Origin: Oxalobacteraceae bacterium | Lineage (GTDB): Bacteria; Pseudomonadota; Gammaproteobacteria; Burkholderiales; Burkholderiaceae_D | Length of the DNA stretch: 6,089 bases | Direction: 5' to 3' | NCBI GenBank assembly: GCA_003132085.1 | Contig: PKWO01000212.1 | Coordinates: 403-6,491, forward strand | In this document: positions 1 through 4,856 of the stretch, piece after piece | How the letters are laid out: each line of letters opens with the position of its first letter | Numbering within the stretch: the stretch's first letter is position 1 | The notes under the pieces: model-generated | Told to the model about the DNA's origin: nothing | The model's input: only the letters and a program-made list of their open reading frames with translations | Databases searched by the model: none | Position numbers and translations under genes: made by a program

Positions 1-729
1 GCGCCCGCCGACGGCTACACCCTGCTGGGCGGCACCATCAGCTCGCACGCCATCAACGTCAGCCTGTACCCCAAGCTCGGCTACGACCCGATCAAGTCGT
101 TCACGCCCGTCGTACTGATCGGCTCCAACCCGGTCGTGCTGGTGGTGCGCCAGGACAGCCCCTACAAGACGCTGCAGGACGTGCTGGCCGCCGCCAAAGC
201 CAAGCCCAAGACCATTTCCTCGGCCTCTGCCGGCAATGGCACCTCGCAGCACATGGCGCTGGAACTGCTGAGCTACAAGTCCGGCACGCAGTTCATCCAT
301 GTACCGTACAAGGGCAGCGGTCCGGCCATTCAGGACGTGATCGGTGGCCAGGTCGACATGATGTTCGACACCACGGTTGTGGCCGGCGCGCACATCCAGA
401 GCGGCAAGCTGCGCGCTCTGGCCGTCACCTCGGCCAAGCGACTGGAGTCGATGCCCAACGTGCCCACGGTGGCCGAGTCGGGCGTGGCGGGTTTTGAGGT
501 GGTCTCGTGGCAGGGTATCTTCGCGCCAGCCGGCACGCCCAAGCCACTGGTGGAACGGCTGCACACCGAGATCACGAAAATTCTGCAAACACCCGAAATG
601 CAGGACAGGCTCAAAGGTCTGGGAATGCAACCGGCGAACCTGACGGTCGATCAGTTCTCGGCTTTTCAGAAGGCCGAAGTTGAAAAATGGGCCCAGGTGA
701 TCAAGGCCGCCCACCTCAAGCTCGAATAA
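1..729 (+). CDS. Bug-family tripartite tricarboxylate transporter substrate-binding protein (5' truncated)
   Basis: The reading frame is open from base 1 to the TAA at 727-729, giving 242 residues of a protein whose family is usually about 320-330 long. The signal peptide and first lobe start therefore lie outside the window. Visible Bug landmarks in order are APADGYTLL at the first residues, a SAGNGTSQHMA segment near residue 80, VPYKGSGPAIQDVIGGQVD near residues 101-119, KLRALAVTS, and a PTVAESGVAGFE-to-FAPAGTPKPLV block near residues 155-183. The family consists of periplasmic binding proteins that capture small carboxylates or related anions for TctAB-type membrane components or for sensing. 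The ligand cannot be read from sequence, and no tctA or tctB gene is visible here. Such orphan Bug genes are very numerous in Burkholderiales. The family call is confident; the substrate is unknown. Confidence 0.93.
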   Translation, partial: APADGYTLLGGTISSHAINVSLYPKLGYDPIKSFTPVVLIGSNPVVLVVRQDSPYKTLQDVLAAAKAKPKTISSASAGNGTSQHMALELLSYKSGTQFIHVPYKGSGPAIQDVIGGQVDMMFDTTVVAGAHIQSGKLRALAVTSAKRLESMPNVPTVAESGVAGFEVVSWQGIFAPAGTPKPLVERLHTEITKILQTPEMQDRLKGLGMQPANLTVDQFSAFQKAEVEKWAQVIKAAHLKLE

Positions 730-803
730 GCAGCGCGCATCGCCGGGGTTCTTGGCTTCTCAAAGAAGAATTGGCCTCTAGCCATGTGTAGTGTGGTAAC
801 TGA

Positions 804-965
804 CAGATCAATCCACACATTGGGTTTGTGCGTCGCCCGCACCCGCATGACCGCCGCGCCACGAGGCTGCACCTGACGGAAGGCGGCCAGAAGCTCATGC
901 GTGATGCCGAGCGCGCCGCCGAGCGGAAAACCCTGATGCGCCTGCTGCAAAAAATCTATATATAA
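804..965 (+). pseudogene. Possible MarR-family regulator remnant (C-terminal part only)
   Basis: The frame is open from just after the TGA at 801-803 to the TAA at 963-965. From about 849 it translates as DRRATRLHLTEGGQKLM followed by a charged helix. This matches the wing and following helix of MarR winged-helix proteins, where a D-x-R-x-x-x-x-x-LT-x-x-G pattern is typical. No helix-turn-helix precedes it, there is an in-frame stop upstream and there is no convincing ribosome binding site; a GTG exists at 828. I read it as the tail of a decayed MarR gene whose front has been deleted. It could instead be a chance high-GC open frame, because only about 40 residues carry the resemblance. The extent given is the open frame, not a proven gene boundary. 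Confidence 0.45.
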
Positions 966-1014
966 GTGAAATATTTGGCGTTTATTGCCTTGAGACCACG
1001 TATTTCGGAGGTTA

Positions 1015-1035
1015 GCAGCTATGAAACTTGTAGCA
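1015..1035 (+). repeat. Short intergenic repeat, copy A (GCAGCTAT-N8-TAGCA)
   Basis: GCAGCTAT at 1015-1022 and TAGCA at 1031-1035 are separated by exactly 8 bases, the same architecture as at 1579-1599. Inside it, GCTA and TAGC form a short imperfect inverted repeat. Comparable GCTAT/ATAGC repeats are, from memory, abundant between genes in Comamonadaceae. The copy lies upstream of the HxlR-like gene and contains the ATG at 1021, which weakens that ATG as a gene start. Confidence 0.5.
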
Positions 1036-1056
1036 ACTCAAAAACTACGCTATATT
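1028..1056 (+). promoter_or_regulatory. Candidate sigma-70-type promoter for the HxlR-like gene
   Basis: TTGTAG at 1028-1033 and TATATT at 1051-1056 are separated by 17 bases. The -10 hexamer matches the consensus at five of six positions, while the -35 matches only in its TTG. Transcription would start near 1063, just before the inverted repeat at 1073-1094, and give a leader of about 65 bases. The A+T-rich setting makes chance matches likely, so this is only a candidate. Confidence 0.35.
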
Positions 1057-1072
1057 TGTGCCGCTATTGTTG

Positions 1073-1094
1073 GTGTAGAGCAAGGGGCCTACAC
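1073..1094. promoter_or_regulatory. Operator-like inverted repeat upstream of the HxlR-like gene
   Basis: GTGTAG (1073-1078) and CTACAC (1089-1094) form a perfect 6-bp inverted repeat with a 10-base spacer. Half-site centres are about 16 bases apart, which roughly suits a winged-helix dimer contacting one DNA face. HxlR-family proteins commonly bind such symmetric sites in their own promoter regions. Lying between the candidate promoter and the ribosome binding site, it could be an autoregulatory operator. Six-base arms are short, so chance occurrence is possible. Confidence 0.35.
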
Positions 1095-1129
1095 TTCATA
1101 TCCAATTAAAGACATGAGGAGATCGACGA

Positions 1130-1438
1130 ATGAGTTCCAAGGAAAATGCCGCCGTCAACCAACTGCTGGGCCTGCTGGAATCCCGCTACGCGATGCGTGT
1201 ACTGTGGGCTCTCAAAGACGGTCATGCGCAGACCTTTCGCCTACTGCAGGACAGCGTCGGTAGCATTACCCCCAACACGCTCAACACCCGCATCAAGGAG
1301 TTGCGTGAAGCCGGCTTGGTCAACCATGGCACCGACGGCTACGGCGTCACGGCGTCGGGGGTCGACCTGCTCAAACGACTGAGCGACCTGCAGGCCTTTG
1401 CCGGCAAGTGGGCCACCAGCCAGGCCAAAAAGAAATAA
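1130..1438 (+). CDS. Small HxlR-like winged-helix transcriptional regulator
   Basis: This gene encodes 102 residues, close to the usual 100-120 for compact HxlR regulators, which are dimeric DNA-binding repressors or activators. Visible order: a helix with LLGLLESRYAMRVLWALKDG (residues 12-31), F36-RLLQDSVGSITPNTL as the helix-turn-helix (36-51), the recognition helix NTRIKELREAGLV (52-64), a wing ending in YGVTASG (71-77), and a C-terminal dimerisation helix with W94. The HxlR hallmark pattern of T-L-x-x-R-[IL]-K-E-L-x-x-x-G-L-V is clear. There are no cysteines at all, so a thiol redox switch like that of YodB or HypR is excluded. The start is chosen for GAGGAG at 1116-1121, 8 bases upstream of the ATG. 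No divergent target gene is present, so its regulon is unknown; a nearby inverted repeat may be its own operator. Confidence 0.85.
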   Translation: MSSKENAAVNQLLGLLESRYAMRVLWALKDGHAQTFRLLQDSVGSITPNTLNTRIKELREAGLVNHGTDGYGVTASGVDLLKRLSDLQAFAGKWATSQAKKK

Positions 1439-1457
1439 GCGACTTCTCTTGATTGGC

Positions 1458-1485
1458 AAGGACAGGCATGGCCTGTCCTTTTTCG
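1458..1485 (+). terminator. Intrinsic terminator after the HxlR-like gene
   Basis: AAGGACAGGC (1458-1467) and GCCTGTCCTT (1471-1480) form a perfect 10-bp stem with a 3-base loop, and the T-run continues to 1483. It begins 19 bases after the stop codon. This is a textbook rho-independent terminator and marks the HxlR-like gene as a separate transcription unit from the FKBP gene. Confidence 0.93.
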
Positions 1486-1578
1486 TTTCTGCAGGCGCTG
1501 TGCGCAATCCGGCCCTCCCCGGCCTGCTGGCATAATTCAGGGAATTTTTAGACTGTAGCGCCCTACGAGCAAGCGCAG

Positions 1579-1599
1579 GCAGCTATATTTTTAATAGCA
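1579..1599 (+). repeat. Short intergenic repeat, copy B (GCAGCTAT-N8-TAGCA)
   Basis: GCAGCTAT (1579-1586) and TAGCA (1595-1599) are again 8 bases apart. Within them GCTAT and ATAGC form a perfect 5-bp inverted repeat around an A/T-only centre. The flanking TAGCGC near 1556 and AAGCGCAG near 1571 resemble the outer part of intergenic repeats I recall from Comamonadaceae genomes. The copy ends only 20 bases before the FKBP start codon, so it probably lies in that gene's leader or promoter. Confidence 0.6.
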
Positions 1600-1618
1600 C
1601 ACTTGTCAAGGATTGAAC

Positions 1619-1969
1619 ATGATTACCACCGCTTCCGGCCTGCAGTATGAAGACACCGTCACCGGTAGTGGCGCACAAGCCAACAAAGACCAGAGCGTCA
1701 CCGTTCACTACACCGGCTGGCTCTACAACGACGCTACGCAAGGCGCAAAGTTTGACTCCAGCAAGGATCGCAACGATCCCTTCGTGTTCGCGCTGGGCGC
1801 TGGCATGGTCATTCGCGGCTGGGACGAAGGGGTGGCGGGCATGAAAGTCGGCGGTGCGCGCACCCTGATCATTCCGGCGGCCCTGGGCTATGGCGCAGGC
1901 GGCGCAGGCGGCGTGATTCCGCCCAACGCCACACTCAAGTTCGACGTCGAACTGCTCGGCGTCAAGTAA
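1619..1969 (+). CDS. FKBP-type peptidyl-prolyl cis-trans isomerase, small cytosolic form
   Basis: This gene encodes a 116-residue single-domain FKBP that catalyses cis-trans isomerisation of X-Pro bonds during folding. It begins with TTASGLQYED, typical of the small beta/gammaproteobacterial FKBPs, and has no signal peptide or membrane segment, so it should be cytosolic. Active-site positions expected for the family are present: Y31 in HYTGWL, F45-D46 in KFDSS, V64-I65 and W68 in VIRGWDEG, Y91 in GYGAGGAGGVIPPNATL and F108 in LKFDVELL. The PFVFALG insertion region is also usual. The ATG at 1619 is preferred because AAGGA (1608-1612) sits 6 bases upstream; a TTG at 1613 would directly abut that site. 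The gene lies next to grpE-dnaK-dnaJ, a reasonable functional neighbourhood. It probably has its own promoter, since a strong terminator precedes it and a heat-shock-type promoter follows it. Confidence 0.95.
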   Translation: MITTASGLQYEDTVTGSGAQANKDQSVTVHYTGWLYNDATQGAKFDSSKDRNDPFVFALGAGMVIRGWDEGVAGMKVGGARTLIIPAALGYGAGGAGGVIPPNATLKFDVELLGVK

Positions 1970-2033
1970 ACGCCGCCGCGCCCGGCAGCTACAGCCCGTT
2001 CGCGCCGCTGTCTTACCGGCATGCGGGTCAGGG

Positions 2034-2061
2034 CTTGAAAGGCCCGGTGTCGTCCCTAAAT
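2034..2061 (+). promoter_or_regulatory. Sigma-32 (RpoH) heat-shock-type promoter upstream of grpE
   Basis: CTTGAAA at 2034-2040 is an exact -35 element for RpoH-dependent promoters. After 13 bases, CCCTAAAT (2054-2061) resembles the -10 consensus CCCCATNT. Transcription should start near 2068, about 28 bases before the grpE ATG. No CIRCE inverted repeat (the HrcA operator) was seen nearby, so positive control by RpoH is the simplest reading for the operon. Prediction from sequence only. Confidence 0.75.
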
Positions 2062-2095
2062 GAGGTGTTGGCCCTCAAACTTCTTGTCCTCAAGC

Positions 2096-2689
2096 ATGTC
2101 TGAAAATCAAAAACCCGAACAAAATCAATCAGTTAATTCCTCCGGAGTTGACGGAGTTCCGGCTGACGCCTCGCCCGAGGAGCGCGAAGCCGCCTTGGCT
2201 GCCAACGAAGCGGACGCCATGACCGAATTCTCCAGCGTCCAGGCCGAGCTGGCCACCCTCAAAGCCAAAAACGCGGATCTGGCCGACCAGTTTTTGCGTG
2301 CCAAAGCCGAGGCCGAAAACGCCCGCCGCCGCGCCGAGGAAGAAATCTCCAAGGCCCGCAAATTTGCCGTCGAGAGTTTTGCCGAGAGCCTGCTGCCCGT
2401 CACTGACAGTCTGGAAGCCGGTCTGGTCATCAAAGACGCTACGCCTGAGCAGATCCGCGAGGGCGCTGAGGTCACGCTACGCCAGCTCAAATCAGCGCTG
2501 GAGCGCAACAAGGTGGTTGAGGTCAACCCCGCTGTTGGCAGTAAATTTGACCCGCATCAGCATCAGGCTATCAGCATGGTCGCGGCCGATCAGCAGCCGA
2601 ATACGGTGGTCACTGTGCTGCAAAAAGGCTATTTGATCGCCGAGCGCGTGCTGCGCCCTGCGCTCGTCACGGTGGCAGCTCCGAAATGA
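2096..2689 (+). CDS. grpE: Nucleotide exchange factor GrpE
   Basis: GrpE is the homodimeric cytosolic partner that opens the DnaK nucleotide cleft to release ADP. This gene encodes 197 residues, normal for the family. A disordered, acidic and Q/N-rich N-terminus (1-40) is followed by a long charged helix, about 42-100, containing LRAKAEAENARRRAEEE. Next comes the helical segment FAESLLPVTDSLEAGL, then the C-terminal beta domain with KFDPHQHQAI (150-159) and VLQKGYLIAERVLRPALVTV, the GrpE signature. The ATG at 2096 is chosen over the in-frame ATG at 2060 because the latter overlaps the -10 element and would add an unlike MRCWPSNF extension. No good Shine-Dalgarno motif precedes 2096, which is unusual for so important a gene. 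It is the first gene of the grpE-dnaK-dnaJ cluster, with 80 bases before dnaK. From memory its C-terminus is Comamonadaceae-like. Confidence 0.96.
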   Translation: MSENQKPEQNQSVNSSGVDGVPADASPEEREAALAANEADAMTEFSSVQAELATLKAKNADLADQFLRAKAEAENARRRAEEEISKARKFAVESFAESLLPVTDSLEAGLVIKDATPEQIREGAEVTLRQLKSALERNKVVEVNPAVGSKFDPHQHQAISMVAADQQPNTVVTVLQKGYLIAERVLRPALVTVAAPK

Positions 2690-2701
2690 CAAATTCAGGG
2701 A

Positions 2702-2728
2702 CTTGAAACGCATCAGGTTATCCACAAG
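2702..2728 (+). promoter_or_regulatory. Weak second sigma-32-like candidate upstream of dnaK
   Basis: A second exact CTTGAAA lies at 2702-2708, 12 bases after the grpE stop codon. The position expected for a -10 (about 2720-2728) reads ATCCACAAG, a poor match to CCCCATNT, so only the -35 half is convincing. If used, it would raise dnaK above grpE, as the DnaK excess over GrpE in cells would require. Confidence 0.3.
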
Positions 2729-2733
2729 TAACC
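2716..2733. promoter_or_regulatory. Perfect DnaA-box 9-mer inside a small inverted repeat
   Basis: TTATCCACA at 2718-2726 is the exact high-affinity consensus DnaA box. It lies within GGTTA (2716-2720)-N8-TAACC (2729-2733), a perfect 5-bp inverted repeat. It overlaps the expected -10 region of the CTTGAAA candidate at 2702. There is no second box nearby, so this is not an origin. DnaA binding here is an inference from the motif alone. Confidence 0.35.
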
Positions 2734-2769
2734 AACATCCAATTTTCAAAAATCGCAGGAGTAAAAATC

Positions 2770-4719
2770 ATGGGAAGAATCATCGGCATTGACCTGGGCA
2801 CCACCAACAGTTGCGTGTCCATTATCGAAGGCAACACACCCAGGGTCATTGAAAATTCTGAAGGCGCGCGCACCACGCCGTCGATCGTGGCCTACCAGGA
2901 AGACGGCGAGGTGCTGGTTGGGGCCTCGGCCAAGCGCCAGGCCGTTACCAACCCCAGGAACACCCTGTATGCCGTCAAGCGCCTGATCGGCCGCAAATTC
3001 ACGGAAAAAGAGGTCCAGAAGGACATCAACCTCATGCCCTACAAGATCGTCACTGCCGACAACGGCGACGCCTGGGTCGAAGTACATGGCAAACAGATTT
3101 CCGCCCAACAAGTCAGTGCCGACATCCTGCGCAAGATGAAAAAAACCGCCGAAGATTATCTCGGTGAAGAAGTGACCGAAGCCGTCATTACGGTGCCGGC
3201 GTACTTCAACGATGCGCAACGTCAGGCAACCAAGGATGCCGGTCGTATTGCCGGGCTGGAAGTCAAACGCATCATCAATGAGCCGACCGCGGCAGCGTTG
3301 GCGTTCGGGCTGGATAAAACCGGCAAGGGCGATCGCAAAATTGCCGTATATGACTTGGGTGGCGGTACGTTCGACGTTTCCATCATCGAAATCGCCGATG
3401 TCGATGGCGAAATGCAATTCGAAGTATTGTCGACCAATGGCGATACCTTCCTTGGCGGCGAAGACTTCGACCAGCGCATCATCGATTTCATTATCGAGGA
3501 ATTCAAGAAGATCAACGGCCTGGATCTGGGCAAGGATGCCATTGCGCTGCAACGTATCAAGGGATCGGCAGAGCGCGCCAAGATCGAATTGTCGTCGTCG
3601 CAACAAACTGAAATCAACGAGCCATATATTGCAATGGCAAATGGCGCACCGGTGCATTTGAACTTGAAAATGACGCGTGCCAAGCTGGAATCGCTGGTTG
3701 AGGACTTGATCGCAAAAACCATTACTCCATGCAGCATCGCGATCAAGGACGCCGGTGTCAAGGTTTCCGATATCGACGACATCATTTTGGTCGGCGGCAT
3801 GACCCGTATGCCGAAAGTGCAGGAGAAGGTTAAGGAATTCTTCGGCAAGGATCCGCGCAAGGACGTAAATCCGGACGAGGCGGTGGCGGTTGGCGCGGCG
3901 ATCCAAGGCTCGGTGTTGTCGGGTGATCGCAAGGACTTGTTGTTGCTGGACGTGACGCCTTTGTCGCTGGGTATTGAAACGCTAGGCGGCGTGATGACCA
4001 AGATGATTCAGAAGAACACGACTATTCCGACCAAGTTCAGCCAGGTATTTTCGACAGCGGACGATAATCAGCCGGCAGTGACGATCAAGGTGTATCAAGG
4101 CGAGCGCGAGATGGCTGTCGGCAACAAAGGTTTGGGCGAGTTCAATCTGGAGGGAATTCCTCCATCGGCACGCGGTACGCCGCAGATTGAAGTGACTTTC
4201 GATATTGACGCCAATGGCATTCTGCATGTTGGCGCGAAGGATAAGGCTACCGGCAAGGAAAACAAGATTACCATCAAGGCCAACTCTGGCTTGACGGAAG
4301 AAGAAATCCAGAAAATGGTGCTCGATGCCGAAGCGAATGCCGAAGAGGACAAACGCTTGAAAGAAGTGGCTGAAGCCCATAATCAGGGTGATGCGCTGGT
4401 GCATTCAACCAAGAAATCGTTGACCGAATACGGCGACAAGCTTGACGCCGGCGAGAAAGAAAAGATCGATGCCGCGATCAAAGACTTGGAACTGGTATTG
4501 AAAGGCAGCGACAAGGCTGCAATTGATGAGAAGTGCGCTGCATTGACCGCCGTTGCGCAAAAACTCGGTGAGAAAATGTATGCCGACATGCAAGCACAGC
4601 AGGCGGCAGGCGCTGCCTCAGAGGGCGCGCATGGTGGTGCTGCACCGGGAGCGGAAGCAAAGGGTAAAGAAGAAGATGTCGTGGATGCGGACTTCAAGGA
4701 AGTCAAAGACAACAAGTAA
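2770..4719 (+). CDS. dnaK: Molecular chaperone DnaK (Hsp70)
   Basis: DnaK is the cytosolic ATP-dependent Hsp70 that binds and releases unfolded segments with DnaJ and GrpE. It is full length at 649 residues. Hsp70 signature 1 is IDLGTTNS (7-14). EPTAAALA (171-178) and signature 2, DLGGGTFDVS (195-204), follow, with T200 matching the autophosphorylated threonine of E. coli. Signature 3 is ILVGGMTRMPKV. The interdomain linker LLLLD is at 390-394, followed by the substrate-binding beta domain, the helical lid, an Ala/Gly-rich tail and the terminal motif DVVDADFKEVKD. AGGAG (2757-2761) sits 8 bases before the ATG. An oddity is the leucine codons: residues 9-163 use 6 CTG, 2 CTC and no TTG, while residue 177 onward uses about 20 TTG, 12 CTG and 5 others. 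By recalled family patterns, the N-terminal third looks Comamonadaceae-like and the rest Oxalobacteraceae-like. The frame itself is intact and no key residue is missing. Confidence 0.99.
   Translation: MGRIIGIDLGTTNSCVSIIEGNTPRVIENSEGARTTPSIVAYQEDGEVLVGASAKRQAVTNPRNTLYAVKRLIGRKFTEKEVQKDINLMPYKIVTADNGDAWVEVHGKQISAQQVSADILRKMKKTAEDYLGEEVTEAVITVPAYFNDAQRQATKDAGRIAGLEVKRIINEPTAAALAFGLDKTGKGDRKIAVYDLGGGTFDVSIIEIADVDGEMQFEVLSTNGDTFLGGEDFDQRIIDFIIEEFKKINGLDLGKDAIALQRIKGSAERAKIELSSSQQTEINEPYIAMANGAPVHLNLKMTRAKLESLVEDLIAKTITPCSIAIKDAGVKVSDIDDIILVGGMTRMPKVQEKVKEFFGKDPRKDVNPDEAVAVGAAIQGSVLSGDRKDLLLLDVTPLSLGIETLGGVMTKMIQKNTTIPTKFSQVFSTADDNQPAVTIKVYQGEREMAVGNKGLGEFNLEGIPPSARGTPQIEVTFDIDANGILHVGAKDKATGKENKITIKANSGLTEEEIQKMVLDAEANAEEDKRLKEVAEAHNQGDALVHSTKKSLTEYGDKLDAGEKEKIDAAIKDLELVLKGSDKAAIDEKCAALTAVAQKLGEKMYADMQAQQAAGAASEGAHGGAAPGAEAKGKEEDVVDADFKEVKDNK
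3190..3350. other. Probable mosaic breakpoint zone within dnaK
   Basis: Leucine codon choice changes between residue 163 (CTG at 3256) and residue 177 (TTG at 3298), and G+C content visibly drops to the right, continuing through dnaJ. The zone encodes one of the most conserved parts of the ATPase domain, from VPAYFNDAQRQATKDAG to NEPTAAALAFG and DLGGGTFD. Such identity favours both homologous recombination and false joining of reads. The limits are approximate because conserved sequence hides the exact crossover. Confidence 0.55.
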
Positions 4720-4788
4720 CGCATTCCCGTCAAGCGGTACATGGCGCCTCGTGATGATTTTCAGAGGTGTTCATGTGGCGTGATGACT

Positions 4789-4829
4789 CGCCGAGACAAG
4801 ATCGCCTGCGAACTTTGTCTCGGCGTTTT
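4789..4829 (+). terminator. Hairpin with T-run between dnaK and dnaJ
   Basis: CGCCGAGACAA (4789-4799) pairs perfectly with TTGTCTCGGCG (4815-4825), 11 bp, followed by TTTT (4826-4829). The 15-base loop can form a small inner TCGC/GCGA pairing. It lies 69 bases after the dnaK stop and 27 bases before the dnaJ ATG. It has the form of an intrinsic terminator, but dnaJ follows on the same strand with no obvious promoter in between. It is therefore better read as a partial terminator that lets only some transcripts reach dnaJ, or as an RNA-stabilising processing barrier at the 3' end of dnaK. Confidence 0.75.
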
Positions 4830-4856
4830 CGCTTAGATTAACAAGGTGTGGACAAG

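Larger units (their letters stand above)
730..1129. other. 400-base stretch without an intact gene
   Basis: No complete gene is recognisable between the Bug gene and the HxlR-like gene. 730-800 shows nothing I can name and no clear terminator for the Bug gene. 804-965 resembles the end of a MarR regulator. From about 955 the sequence becomes markedly A+T-richer than its surroundings. It then carries the repeat core at 1015-1035, a weak promoter candidate at 1028-1056 and an inverted repeat at 1073-1094, ending in the ribosome binding site GAGGAG (1116-1121) of the next gene. The combination of a gene remnant and a dispersed repeat suggests past rearrangement, which is an inference. Confidence 0.6.

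Noticed and set aside
781..825. GTGTGG / CCACAC inverted repeat with a 16-base loop
   Set aside because: The arms are only 6 bp with a wide loop, and there is no gene start or T-run to give it meaning.
1021..1263. 80-codon frame starting at ATG 1021 with GGAGG 9 bases upstream
   Set aside because: The ATG lies inside repeat copy A, and the second half merely shadows the HxlR-like gene in another frame. The product has no recognisable features. The GGAGG makes a short translated leader conceivable but not supportable.
1613..1615. TTG as FKBP start
   Set aside because: It directly abuts the AAGGA ribosome binding site. The ATG at 1619 has proper spacing and gives the usual family N-terminus.
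2060..2062. ATG 2060 as grpE start
   Set aside because: It overlaps the sigma-32 -10 element, so it should not be in the transcript. It adds a 12-residue segment unlike GrpE.
1970..2770. CIRCE element (HrcA operator) upstream of grpE or dnaK
   Set aside because: I looked for TTAGCACTC-N9-GAGTGCTAA and saw no acceptable match. No hrcA gene lies in the window.
2746..3906. 386-codon open frame on the minus strand
   Set aside because: It lies antisense to dnaK, whose frame is fully conserved. Long antisense frames are a usual by-product of this codon use, and the translation resembles no family I know.
4848..4850. GTG 4848 as dnaJ start
   Set aside because: The only Shine-Dalgarno-like sequence touches it. 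MAKRDFYEILGV from ATG 4857 is the canonical DnaJ start.
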